Source of the DNA: Bartonella sp. HY038
GTDB taxonomy: Bacteria; Pseudomonadota; Alphaproteobacteria; Rhizobiales; Rhizobiaceae
Reading direction: 5' to 3'
Length of the DNA: 64,000 nt
Assembly: GCF_014117425.1 (NCBI RefSeq)
Contig: NZ_CP059725.1
Span: forward strand, 558,001 to 622,000
The notes under the pieces were generated by a model that worked only from the letters and a program-made list of their open reading frames with translations, made no database searches and was not told the origin of the DNA. The stretch's first letter is position 1. Each line of letters begins with the position of its first letter. Shown in pieces: positions 54,401 to 61,800 of the stretch. The position numbers were made by a program, and so were the translations under genes.

Positions 54401-56603
54401 ACGCCGTATTACTGGTGTTGCTGAAGGCAATGTTAATGCGTCTTCAACCGATGCAGTTAATGGCTCACAGCTTAATACAACCAATTTGAATGTAGAAAGT
54501 GTTACAGACCGTGTTAATACAGTTGCACAAAATACCAATAAATATCTTGGTGGTGGTGCAGATGTAGCAAACGGCGTTGCACCAAGCTTCAATGTTCAAG
54601 GTACTAAATACAATAATGTTAGTGCAGCATTTGGTGGTGTTAATGCAAACTTGACTGATATTAAAGATCAGGTTGCAAGTATCAATACAGATGCCTTGAA
54701 GTGGGATAGTGACTTAAGTGCATTTAGCGCTGCCCATGATGATGGTACAGGTACGAAAGTTGCAAGCAAGATCACTAATGTTAAGTCAGGTCGTGTAGCT
54801 GCAGATTCAACTGATGCTGTAAATGGTTCGCAACTCTTTACAACAAACACCAATATTGCAGCGGTTAGAACGACTGTTAATGATCACGCAGAACGCGTAG
54901 CCACCTATCTTGGTGGTGGGGCTGACATTATCGGTGGCACTGCGCCTACCTATAATGTTCAGGGCCAAGCTTACCGTGATGTTGGCTCAGCATTTGGCGG
55001 CGTTAACTCCAATCTTACCGATATTAAGGGTCAGATTGCTGGTATTAATAACGACGCTCTTATGTGGGATGCTACATTGGGTGCATTTAGTGCAGCTCAT
55101 GACAATGGTACTGGTACTAAAGTTGCAAGCAAGATCACCAATGTTGCTGCAGGCGAAGTTAGTGCAACTTCGACGGATGCAATTAATGGCTCGCAGCTAT
55201 TTACTACAAATACTCGTGTCACAACCATTGCTAATACTACATCTGCCGCTCTTGGTGGTGGTGCAGACTTGGCAAACGGTAAAGCACCTAGCTATCAGAT
55301 TTCATCAATTGGCTCTGGTGCAACCACTCGTTCAGCTAGTGCATTTGGTATTGAAGCTTTTGCTGATGGTGACACTGTTACTAACTTTGATAATGTTGGC
55401 GATGCGCTTACTCAGCTCAACACCAATGTTAACACTGTTAACACCAAGGTTGAAAATGTTAAGGCAACAGTGACAGACCTTTCCAATAACGCATTGGTTT
55501 GGGATGAAACAGCTGGTGCATTTAGTGCAAACCATACCAAGGATGGCGTAACAACCAAGAGCAAAATTACCAATATCGCTGATGGTTCACTTACTGCCGG
55601 CTCTAGTGACGCTGTAACAGGGGGACAATTGTACTCCTCTAACAGCCAAATCGCTAGCTTCTTTGGTGGTGGTGCAGCCTTTACCAACGGTACTTGGACA
55701 GCTCCAACCTTCATCGTTAGCCAGGTGAGTGCAAATGGTACACAAACCAACGGTACCTATAGCAATGTTAATGATGCCTTTGGTGGTGTAAATAGCAGCA
55801 TCAACAATGTTAACCAACGCGTGACTGATGTTCAGGACCAGATTAATAATATGGGCCCAGATGGAAATGCTCTTCGTTATGATGAGACAGCTGGTGGCTA
55901 TAATGCTGGTGCAAAGAACAATCAGCCTAACAAGATTGTTAATGTTGCAGATGGTTCAATTGCACAAGGTTCGAAAGACGCAGTCAATGGTGGTCAGCTT
56001 TGGGATACAAACCAGAGGATCGATAGCATTCAAACCAATGTTAACGATGTTGCCAATAATTCTGTCATGTATGACAAGGATGCAAGCGGTAACAAGACCA
56101 ACTCGATTGGTCTAAAGGGTGCTGATGCAAGCAAGCCAGTAACCATTAATAATGTTGCTGATGGCAAGATTGAAAAAGGTTCACAACAGGCAGTTAATGG
56201 CGGCCAGCTCTATGATTACACCAAAGAGCAAGCTCAAGTTACACTTAATGAATCGAAGGCTTACACTGATCAGCGTGTTGACAACATCGTACAAAATTCT
56301 GTAGAACAGTCTAACTACTATACAGATACGAAGTTCAACCAGCTTAACACTAGCATTACAAATGCACGTAAAGAAGCCCGTCGTGGCGCAGCAATCGGCC
56401 TTGCCGCTGCTAGCTTGCGTTATGATGATACACCAGGTAAATTCAGCGTAGCTACCGGTGGTGGCTTCTGGAAGAGCGAAGGTGCATTGGCATTCGGTGC
56501 GGGTTATACCTCTGAAACCGGTAAAGTGCGGTCTAATATTACCGCAACAACAGCTGGCGGCGATTGGGGTGTTGGTGCAGGTGTAAGCATAACCTTGAAT
56601 TAA
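42477..56603 (+). CDS. Giant trimeric autotransporter adhesin (BadA/BtaE-like)
   Basis: 4708-residue type Vc autotransporter, a homotrimeric surface fibre. The long N-terminal signal (MTKTIKNKNTSLAVENRHRR, hydrophobic core about 28-50, cleavage near AQGA) is of the extended type. Residues about 60-170 are Gly-rich and unique; about 190-475 are YadA-like head repeats (AIG-x(4)-A-x-G-x(2)-S); then come neck motifs (DAVN-x-(A/G)QL) and a very long stalk built from about eight modules opening with (G/A)W(N/S)L-x(3)-G and ending FD(L/I)(A/S)K, alternating with YLGGGAD...APT(Y/F) modules and dozens of NALQW...AQKITGVAAGT units. The last 80 residues (REARRGAAIGLAAASLRYDD to GAGVSITLN) are the YadA anchor barrel. 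Cysteines at 106 and 198 are unusual. An internal 927-base tandem duplication is present. Start ATG follows GGTGGGTTAA. Confidence 0.96.
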   Translation: MTKTIKNKNTSLAVENRHRRRESLLSGVAGAGLAAAAVLSVGATFTASTIDVAQGAIAISDNGSNFQKWDLAGDWSALPAAIKGTSGGGGANASNNGIAFVGDGDCSVFTGDDTYAGVYGDDAAFGGGLYGFGRQTTSATYNINANAGANTAKNIGIQVWTPPAQTFGTGNTLSYLGSATQANNQTQAFGVNSFAVGCNSKALGLSSTAIGLNAQANGTGSVSMGQHSIADAGGTIALGISAKAMAEDAIALGSLSNASVRNAIAIGSNAQATGVGATAFGSTANGSVDAGVLASGAGSTAIGGNTTKGANATGADSVAIAGQSLASGASSVAIGLSSTASGASAISVGNGSTASGAQSIAIGVGNNVSGANSGAIGDPTTITGDGSYSLGNDNTIAGANAGIFGNNGNIGTAGAGARIIGNNGSVNVADGFVLGNSASVTASGGVAIGSSSKASTAAGGIGLDPFTNKASATTGGAWVATNGAVSVGDGSTVTRQITGLAAGTASTDAVNVAQLSKLRDYAAQGWNLTAGGENSTNVGVAGAIDLSAGSTNLLVSKGADNNNVTFDLAKDINITSVTTGNSKLTTSGLAITVGSGATAGTTSLTGTGLSIANGPSVTTTGIDGAGKSATNLANATLSATSTDAVTGQQLFATNTTATTNASRISSYLGGGANVGAGTAPTYSIQGANKSSVGDAFASVDSALDNLNLNALQWNSSLSAFDASYDKDGTGTKTAQKITNVADGELSTTSKDAVNGSQLNTTNTNVSTLDTKVGTYATRTNTFLGGGADIANNKAPSYSIQGTSKTSVGDAFSAVDTAITTNKTNIATNAGNISNLQRDALQWNSTTKAFDASYDSAGTGTKTAQKITNVANGTSANDAVNYSQLQAVQSGSAWNVSANGDATGKTSVGGGATVDFSAGSTNLTVAKSGTNLSFDLAKDISIDSVTTGNTKVSTSGVAIAVGSGATAGTTSLTGTGLTISGGPSITTTGIDNAGKKATNLADATLSATSTDAVTGKQLFATNANVTTVDGRVTTLDTKVGTYATRASTYLGGGADIAAGTAPSFTIQSTAYGNVGAALGAVDTTLTGLKTDALQWNATSSAYDASHGTTSAQKITNVADGTLSATSKDAVNGSQLNTTNANVTAVDGRVTTVDGRVSTLDTKVGTYATRASTYLGGGADIAAGTAPTFAIQGANYNNVNSAFGAVNSTLTTQNTNISALQTDALQWNSASLAYDASHGSGSAQKITNVANGTASSDAVNYGQLTNAINSSAWSLAVGSEAGTAIGNGATVKLLAGSSNLTIARAAGTNDITFDISKNLSLTSVTATGAVTANSLVAGNSTINNNGLTIANGPSVTATGIDAASLKVTNVAAGTLSAASKDAVNGSQLYTTNTNVASNKTAITDLQTNALQWNGTDSFDATRNSAAQKITGVAAGTLSATSTDAVNGAQLNATNTNVSANKTAISGLQTNALQWDGTSAFDATRNNASQKITGVAAGTLSATSTDAVNGAQLNATNANVTTNKNSITALQSDALQWNANLSAYDAGHGTGTAQKITNVADGTLSTTSTDAVNGKQLNTTNTNVTAVGNRVTALDTKVATQANNVSTYLGGGADVAAGVAPTYTIQSASKTSVGDAFSAVDTALTTNKNAIATNKTAITNLQTDALQWNSASGAYDASHGSGTAQKITNVAAGTLSTTSTDAVNGAQLNATNTNVTANKTAIAASNANIANLQANALQWNGTDSFDANRGGAAQKITGVAAGTLSATSTDAVNGAQLNTTNTNVTANKTAITANTNAIGALQTNALQWDGTGAFDATRNGGSQKITGVAAGTLSATSTDAVNGAQLNATNNNVTANKTAITSLQTDALQWNAVSGAYDASHGSGTAQKITNVADGALSTTSTDAVNGKQLNATNTNVTAVGNRVTALDTKVGTYASNVDSYLGGGASVSGGTAPSFTIQGATKNSVGDAFTSVDTALTTNRNAINANKTAITGLQTDALQWNATSGAYDASHGTTSAQKITNVAAGTLSTTSTDAVNGAQLNATNANVTAVGNRVTDVDTRLGTAVSNANKYFGGSTDLAAGTAPSFTIQGNATNNVTSAFGAVDTALTGHGTSIAALQTNALQWNQNLGAYDASYGSNAPQKISNVANGTNTNDAVNLGQLNEQIGQTGWNLSVNNANSTKIGKDATVDLKSGSSNLTIAKATGSNDVTFDIARNLDLDSIQAGNVKLDNTGLVITGGASVTTTGVNAGNQKITNVAQGTAATDAVNFGQLTTTNNNVAANTTAIAANKTAITANTTDITDLKTNALQWNGTDSFDATRNGAAQKITGVAAGTAASDAVNFGQLTTTNNNVAANTTAITTNKNAIATNTTDIAGLKTNALQWDGSGTFDATRNGAAQKITGVANGTAASDAVNFGQLTTTNTNVTNVGNRLTTAVSNTNKYFGGTTDVAGGVAPSFATQNGTANNVTDAFSAVNTSITGQATSIAALQTDALQWSSSLGAYDASHGSNAPQRISNVAAGTSATDAANVGQLTTAISSTGWNLSANGSNASKVGNGGTVDLRAGSSNLTIAKATDSSTVAFDIAKDLDLTSVKTGDATLNTNGLTITGGPSVTKTGIDAGNTKVTNVAAGTAASDAVNFGQLTTTNTNVAANTTAIAANKTAIATNTTDISGLKTNALQWNGTDAFNATRDGTAQKITGVAAGTATGDAVNFDQLSATNTNVAANKTAIAANKTAINANTSDISGLKTNALQWNGTDSFDATRGGAAQKITGVANGTAASDAVNFGQLTTTNTNVTNVTNRLATAVSNTNKYFGGTTDVAGGVAPSFATQNGTANNVTDAFSAVNTSITGQATSIAALQTDALQWNSSLGAYDASHGSGTQKITNVAAGTNNTDAVNVAQLNDKIGQTGWNLTANGANSSKIGNGGTVDLRAGSTNLTVSKTADSNAVSFDIAKDLDLTSVKTGAATLNNDGLTIANGPSVTSTGINAGAKKVTNLADGDVSTTSTDAVTGRQLNTTNTNVAANKTAIAANKTAIEGNTTAITGLQTNALQWNGTDSFDATRNGAAQKITGVAAGTLSGTSTDAVNGAQLNATNTNVTNVQNRVADVDTRLGTAVSNTNKYFGGTTDVAGGVAPSFATQNGTANNVTDAFSAVNTSITGQATSIAALQTDALQWNSSLGAYDASHGSGTQKITNVAAGTNNTDAVNVAQLNDKIGQTGWNLTANGANSSKIGNGGTVDLRAGSTNLTVSKTADSNAVSFDIAKDLDLTSVKTGAATLNNDGLTIANGPSVTSTGINAGAKKVTNLADGDVSTTSTDAVTGRQLNTTNTNVAANKTAIAANKTAIEGNTTAITGLQTNALQWNGTDSFDATRGGAAQKITGVAAGTLSGTSTDAVNGAQLNATNTNVTNVQNRVADVDTRLGTAVSNTNKYFGGTTDVAAGVAPSFKVQGTTYSDATSAFGGVDTSLNSIKNDVASISTDALKWDATTNAFNAQRTDAAGNTSNGKITNVGDATLSATSSDAVTGSQLFATNKEVTANQARIASVADKTSLYLGGGADLASGTAPTYNIGGNSFNNVGSALTAVDSTLTGHGTSIATLQRDAMQWNDGLNAFSASRNGAAQRITNVANGTEATDAVNKSQLDTAVSNSGWNLSTDGQNSTKVGAGDSVDLKSGSNINVSKSANGRDVTFDLAKDITVDSVTATDVAATNVTADSIKAGNTSIDTNGLTIANGPSVTASGINAASKKVTNVADATLSATSKDAVNGSQLFATNSNIDQVAANTSSYLGGGADVKTGQAPSYSVQGGTYDNVGSALGGVDAAFNNVNSQISTINNSALMWSVGEGAYDAARDKGTGTKTNSKITHLQDGTLSADSSDAVTGSQLWKTQQDVNDTSLRLTNIATNTSNYLGGGANVQTGEAPTYKVQGDTYRNVGDAFNGVDTSLTNVQNQIANVNKDALMWDSSLSAYNAARPDATGTSVARRITGVAEGNVNASSTDAVNGSQLNTTNLNVESVTDRVNTVAQNTNKYLGGGADVANGVAPSFNVQGTKYNNVSAAFGGVNANLTDIKDQVASINTDALKWDSDLSAFSAAHDDGTGTKVASKITNVKSGRVAADSTDAVNGSQLFTTNTNIAAVRTTVNDHAERVATYLGGGADIIGGTAPTYNVQGQAYRDVGSAFGGVNSNLTDIKGQIAGINNDALMWDATLGAFSAAHDNGTGTKVASKITNVAAGEVSATSTDAINGSQLFTTNTRVTTIANTTSAALGGGADLANGKAPSYQISSIGSGATTRSASAFGIEAFADGDTVTNFDNVGDALTQLNTNVNTVNTKVENVKATVTDLSNNALVWDETAGAFSANHTKDGVTTKSKITNIADGSLTAGSSDAVTGGQLYSSNSQIASFFGGGAAFTNGTWTAPTFIVSQVSANGTQTNGTYSNVNDAFGGVNSSINNVNQRVTDVQDQINNMGPDGNALRYDETAGGYNAGAKNNQPNKIVNVADGSIAQGSKDAVNGGQLWDTNQRIDSIQTNVNDVANNSVMYDKDASGNKTNSIGLKGADASKPVTINNVADGKIEKGSQQAVNGGQLYDYTKEQAQVTLNESKAYTDQRVDNIVQNSVEQSNYYTDTKFNQLNTSITNARKEARRGAAIGLAAASLRYDDTPGKFSVATGGGFWKSEGALAFGAGYTSETGKVRSNITATTAGGDWGVGAGVSITLN
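50881..52734 (+). repeat. 927-bp near-identical tandem duplication in the adhesin stalk
   Basis: Copy 1 is 50881-51807 and copy 2 is 51808-52734; both begin CAGTAAGCAACACCAATA and differ by only a handful of bases (for example A/G at 50900 versus 51827 and CGTAATGGT versus CGTGGTGGT). The unit is 309 codons, in frame, one complete stalk module set. The first 40 or so bases recur again at 52735. It is a recent unequal crossover or slippage product. Confidence 0.95.
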
Positions 56604-56605
56604 TT

Positions 56606-57175
56606 ATGGTTTTGAAAAAACTTAAATTTACAATAATCGCTCTCGCCTTCTCCCTAATGGGGGGAGGCGAAAGCTTTTCACAACAGCCAGAACAAAACTA
56701 CTTTCCTCATCCGCCTGAGCTTTCAGTGCCCGATGGTGAACCTGGTCAGATTCGCCGTGCGATTATGCAATTTAATAATTGGACGCTTATCTGTGACGAG
56801 GACTTGCCTGCTAAAAAGCAGGTTTGCAATGTTACGCAATCAATTGTCGATCGTACAGGCAATGTGGTTTTTAGTTGGTCGCTAGCTGCGAGTGATAATG
56901 GGCAGCCGTTTTTTTTGCTTCGGGCATTGCCGACAGCTGATAAAACCAAGCCAATACAAATGTTCTTTCAAAATCGCAAGGAGCCAGTAAATATCGATTA
57001 TGTTGATTGTAATGAATCGCTTTGTCTAGCACAGACGCGGGTTGGACCAGTGCTTAGCGCAGCAATTGATACAGGAGCGATGGCGTTTATTTCTTATCCG
57101 TTGCAAGATGGCAGTAATTTTCAATTTTATGCGCCATTGAAAGGCCTAAAAGAAGCAGTGCAATCGATAAAGTAG
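56606..57175 (+). CDS. Invasion-associated locus B (IalB)-like protein
   Basis: 189 residues. Signal peptide (MVLKKLKFTIIALAFSLMGG, cleavage near SFSQ), then an IalB-type domain: FNNWTLICDE, a cysteine soon after (KKQVCNVTQ), PIQMFFQN, and the VDCNESLCLAQTRV pair. This pattern of two cysteine pairs and the W-x-L-x-C start is that of the IalB family (Bartonella invasion-associated protein B and homologues of Brucella). The ATG is two bases after the adhesin stop and lacks a Shine-Dalgarno, so translational coupling to the adhesin gene is likely. Probably periplasmic or outer-membrane associated; its biochemical role is unknown. Confidence 0.88.
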   Translation: MVLKKLKFTIIALAFSLMGGGESFSQQPEQNYFPHPPELSVPDGEPGQIRRAIMQFNNWTLICDEDLPAKKQVCNVTQSIVDRTGNVVFSWSLAASDNGQPFFLLRALPTADKTKPIQMFFQNRKEPVNIDYVDCNESLCLAQTRVGPVLSAAIDTGAMAFISYPLQDGSNFQFYAPLKGLKEAVQSIK

Positions 57176-57466
57176 TTGTTGGATTACTTGTTAAATAAGT
57201 CTAAAAGCATATTGACATAAATACTTTTTGTCTATGGTTATTAGACATTGAAATTAGTATCAAGGTTTCTAGATTATAACATTTGTTGCGAGATAAATTT
57301 GTAAAAGTGAAAGGTAATTGGAGTGATTGCTGATCGCTTATTGCAATAATTCTTCTATTTGTATTGATGCTATTTTTTAACTTTGTTTAAGATTTAAAAA
57401 ATTGCACATATTTTGCCCTTGGTTGCATTCCGCTTTGTGGATATTGTCGGGGGAAAGCAGGAAAAA
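57176..57466. other. Intergenic region between ialB-like and membrane protein genes
   Basis: About 290 AT-rich bases without a gene; may carry a promoter for the following gene. Confidence 0.35.
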
Positions 57467-58120
57467 ATGACATCAGATCAAAATAATAATTCGCCATCTT
57501 CTATCTATCAAACCAAACCCAAGAAAAAGTCATTTTTGGCTCAGCCAGTATTTTGGCTTATTCTACTAGTGCTTATTCTTATTGGTATTGCTGGATTTTT
57601 GGTTGCCGATAAATTGAGTGGCTCAACCACACCACAAGCACCAGCTGCAACAGAGCCGCAAACAGGCAATGCAACAAATATGATTAATAATGAATTTGCC
57701 AAACAAGCGCAGGAAATCGGTGCCAAAAAATGTGCAGCGCTTTTCTCTAATCTGGGTGATGCAGTTATTAGCGGTTCAACTTATGATGCAATTTATACAG
57801 GTAGCCAACAGGGCGCTGATGAAAATCCAATTGGCGCGTTGATCGGACAGGTGTATACATCTACTAATGGCCGTGGTACAGGCGTTGTTTTTGCTGCTCC
57901 AACACCTAATGGCTGTGCTGGTGTTTTGACACGGACAATTTTGCAAATGCAATCATGTGGTGAAATTGCACAGCAATTACCGGCAGGTAGTGAACGGCTT
58001 AAGGATTTGACTGCAACTGCAGTATTCAAACTACCCAATAATTTTAATGTAATGCTTATGCCTGCATCCGAAACGAGTTGTGTCATTGTTACGTCGCTTA
58101 ATTTAACTGATAAAAAATAG
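57467..58120 (+). CDS. Hypothetical single-span membrane protein
   Basis: 217 residues. A polar, Lys/Asn/Ser-rich N-terminus of about 30 residues is followed by one strong transmembrane helix (about 31-51, FWLILLVLILIGIAGFLVAD), a Pro/Ala/Thr-rich linker and a soluble domain of about 150 residues with three or four cysteines (KKCAALF, NGCAGVL, QSCGEIA, TSCVIV), so the domain is probably periplasmic and disulfide-bonded. The ATG at 57467 has AGGAA six bases upstream. The family is not recognised. Position between two adhesin genes suggests a helper role in surface assembly, which is inference only. Confidence 0.75.
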   Translation: MTSDQNNNSPSSIYQTKPKKKSFLAQPVFWLILLVLILIGIAGFLVADKLSGSTTPQAPAATEPQTGNATNMINNEFAKQAQEIGAKKCAALFSNLGDAVISGSTYDAIYTGSQQGADENPIGALIGQVYTSTNGRGTGVVFAAPTPNGCAGVLTRTILQMQSCGEIAQQLPAGSERLKDLTATAVFKLPNNFNVMLMPASETSCVIVTSLNLTDKK

Positions 58121-58230
58121 ACCGGCAATTTACATATATGATTGCTATTTTTTAAAAGTAAGTAGGTTTTTACGTCCGGCGTTTGTGTTGGCATTTAAAT
58201 TTTTCTTTTAAAAATTATATTTATCGAAAC

Positions 58231-58259
58231 GGCTCCTTTTTTCAAAAGGGGCCTTTTTT
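58231..58259 (+). terminator. Terminator after the membrane protein gene
   Basis: GGC(T)CCTTTT / AAAAGGGGCC hairpin followed by TTTTTT. Confidence 0.8.
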
Positions 58260-58895
58260 AGTTTAAGAGTTCAATTAAAATTTTTGCGAAAGCAATTCCT
58301 GCTTGCTAAGATGTAGTGGTTTTCAACAAGGCCATTGAAAAATTTGTCGATATTCGCGCTCGTGCCGGAATCTCCCATTTAAACCGGTACATCCTATTTA
58401 AATACGTAAAATCTTAATCTCATTATTTAATATCCATAAAATCTTGTTATGGAAGCCCCCACTTTTTACACCTTATCAAAGCTTTAGGGTGAAGTATTTT
58501 TCTTCATTTTAGTGTCCAAATTTGTTGGCGATTTAGTCTTTTAAATTGCTAGTTAAAATAGTGTTATAAGTTTCTTAAAAAAAATGGAACCAAATGTCTT
58601 TGTAGACGTTCATTTGTTATTAAATTAAAAAAATCGGTCGTAAATAAATGATTTAGTTAATTATAATTAAGTCGTTAATAAATTAGATTTTAATCAAAAT
58701 ATAATCTTTTTAAAATATTTGTTTAAGTTAAATAAAGTTAAGGTTATATTATGAAAAATAATTCGTTTTCAATAGATTATAATTTAGTTATTTAAAAATT
58801 TGCGTTTTTTTCGATTTAATACTTAGTTGTTGAAATGCGATAAGTGTTATGCGGTTACAATTATTGGCGCTTTGATCATAGAAATGGATGTTATC
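58260..58895. other. AT-rich leader region of the second trimeric adhesin
   Basis: About 640 bases without a gene; strongly AT-rich at 58600-58830, much like the region before the first adhesin. No defined promoter can be named. Confidence 0.4.
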
Positions 58896-61800
58896 ATGAG
58901 AAATTCCACAAACATTAAATTGAAAAAATTGGCATCTAGTGCTTCTGCGGTCAAGCTTAACAATAGTTATTTCCCTCGGCTTGATATAAAGAAAGCTGCT
59001 GCTGCATTGTTGTCTGCTGGTGTTTGTTTCACATCATTTCAGGTTGGAACTGCACAGGCTGCTATTGCAATATCAGATAGTGGTATAGCTGCAAGTTCGC
59101 CCCCACAAACACGACCTGGTTCTAGCGGTGGTGGTGGCGCTAATACAAGTAACACAGGTATCGCTATGGTGGGTGACGGTGATTGCTCTATTTTTGCTGG
59201 TGATACTGTTTATTCTGGCGTTTATGGTACAGATGCAAGCACGTATCTGGGCGGAATGTATGGCTTTGGTTCTCAATCGGTTAGCCGAGACTATGCCGAC
59301 CCTTCGAACGCGGCAGCTAATTCAGGTATAATTAGTTATCAAAGCGCGGAGCAATCATTTGGCAATGTAACTTTTCATGGTTTTGCAAATAGCGCACAAG
59401 TTAATAATAAAACCAATGCATATGGCGTTAACTCTCTTGCAGTTGGTTGTAATTCCAAAGCTCTAGGCGTGTCTTCAACCGCTATTGGTATGAATGTACA
59501 AGCTAATGGTACAGCAAGTATTGCGATGGGGCAGAGCTCGATAGCAAATGCCGGCGGCACGATCGCGCTTGGTTTGTCGGCACAGGCATTGGACACTGAT
59601 GCTATTGCTTTGGGTACCTTATCTTATGCGTCAGTAAAAAACGCGATTGCTATTGGTTCCAACGCGCAAGCTACAGGTATTAGTGCGACAGCATTGGGTT
59701 CTACCGCCAACGGCAGTTCTGATGCTGGGGTAATTGCTAGCGGTGCAGGCGCAGTAGCACTTGGCGGCAATGCAACGAAAGGCGCATCTGCAACTGGAGA
59801 TGATGCTATTGCCATAGCAGGTGAATCAAGTGCTGCTGGCACTTCGGCGTTAGCCATTGGCAGAGGATCTTCTGCGTCAAAAAATCTATCTATAGCAATT
59901 GGTGATGGTGCTCAAAGCTCAATCGTCGGTGGTGTTGCTCTTGGGGCAAATTCTATCGCTTCGATTGATGCAGGCGTACCAGGCTTTGATCCTTTCAGCA
60001 ACGCAGCATCTACAACGACTGGTGGTACTTGGGTTAGTACTACGGGTTCAGTCAGTGTTGGCAGTGGTTCAACCATAACAAGACAAATTACTGGTCTTGC
60101 AGCAGGTACTAATGATACTGATGCAGTTAATATCGCACAGCTTAAACAAATGCGTGCTTATGCTGCCCAAGGATGGAACATATCCGTTGGTGGCGGTGAT
60201 GCAAGCAATGTTGGCCTTGGAAGCCAAGTTGATTTTAGTGCTGGTAATTCTGGTAATTTGTTGGTTACAAAAGGAACAGACAATAACAATATCAGCTTTG
60301 AACTTGCAGAAAATATTGATGTAAGCAGTGTTAAGGCCGGTAATTCATTATTGAATACGAATGGTCTTGCAATCACTGTTGGTGATGGCTCAACAGCCCT
60401 TAGCGCAACTGGTCTTACAATTGCTAATGGTCCAAGTGTGACAACATCAGGTATTGATGCTGCAGCTAAGAAAGTAACTAATCTTGCTGATGCAACCTTA
60501 TCAGAAACTTCAACAGATGCAGTAACTGGTAAGCAATTGAATGAAACCAATACCAATTTGGCAACGACGAATACTAATCTTGATACAACCAATGCAAATT
60601 TGGCAACGACCAATAGCAATGTAACTGCGCTTAATAGCAAGGTTAATGACCATGCTACAAATATTAACGCAGCACTTGGTAGTGGTGATATTACAGATGG
60701 TACAGCGCCAAGCTTTAGCATTCAAGGCGTTGTAAAGAACAGCGTTGCTGCTGCATTATCTGCAGCTGATAGCGCAATCACGACCAATAAGGATAATATT
60801 GCAACCAACACCACCAATATTGCAACAAATTCTACTGATATTGCTAGCCTTCAAGCCAATGCTTTACAATATAGCGGCGGTGTATTTTCGGCGACCCGTA
60901 ACGGTTCAGCTCAAAAAATTACTGGCGTTGCCAATGGTACTGCTGATAGTGACGCGGTAAATTATGGTCAGTTAAGTGATGCAATCAGCGGCGCTTCTTG
61001 GAGCCTTTCCGTTGGTGGTGAGAATTCTACCAAGATTGGTAATGGTGCAACCGTTGATTTTAGTGCTGGAAGTTCTGGTAATTTGTTGGTTACAAAAGGA
61101 ACAGACAATAACAATATCAGCTTTGAACTTGCAGAAAATATTGATGTAAGCAGTGTTAAGGCCGGTAATTCATTATTGAATACGAATGGTCTTACAATCA
61201 CTGTTGGTGATGGTTCAACAGCCCTTACCGCAACTGGTCTTACAATTGCTAATGGTCCAAGTGTGACAACATCAGGTATTGATGCTGCAGCTAAGAAAGT
61301 AACTAACCTTGCTGATGCAACCTTATCAGAAACTTCAACAGATGCAGTAACTGGTAAGCAATTGAATGAAACCAATACCAATTTGGCAACGACGAATACT
61401 AATCTTGATACAACCAATGCAAATTTGGCAACGACCAATAGCAATGTAACTGCGCTTAATAGCAAGGTTAATGACCATGCTACAAATATTAACGCAGCAC
61501 TTGGCAGTGGTGATATTACAGATGGTACAGCGCCAAGCTTTAGCATTCAAGGCGTTGTAAAGAACAGCGTTGCTGCTGCATTATCTGCAGCTGATAGCGC
61601 AATCACAACCAATAAGGATAATATTGCAACCAATACAACTAATATTGCAACAAATTCTACTGATATTGCTAGCCTTCAAGCCAATGCTTTACAATATAGC
61701 GGCGGTGTATTTTCGGCGACCCGTAATGGTTCAGCTCAAAAAATTACTGGCGTTGCCAATGGTACTGCTGATAGTGACGCGGTAAATTATGGTCAGTTAA

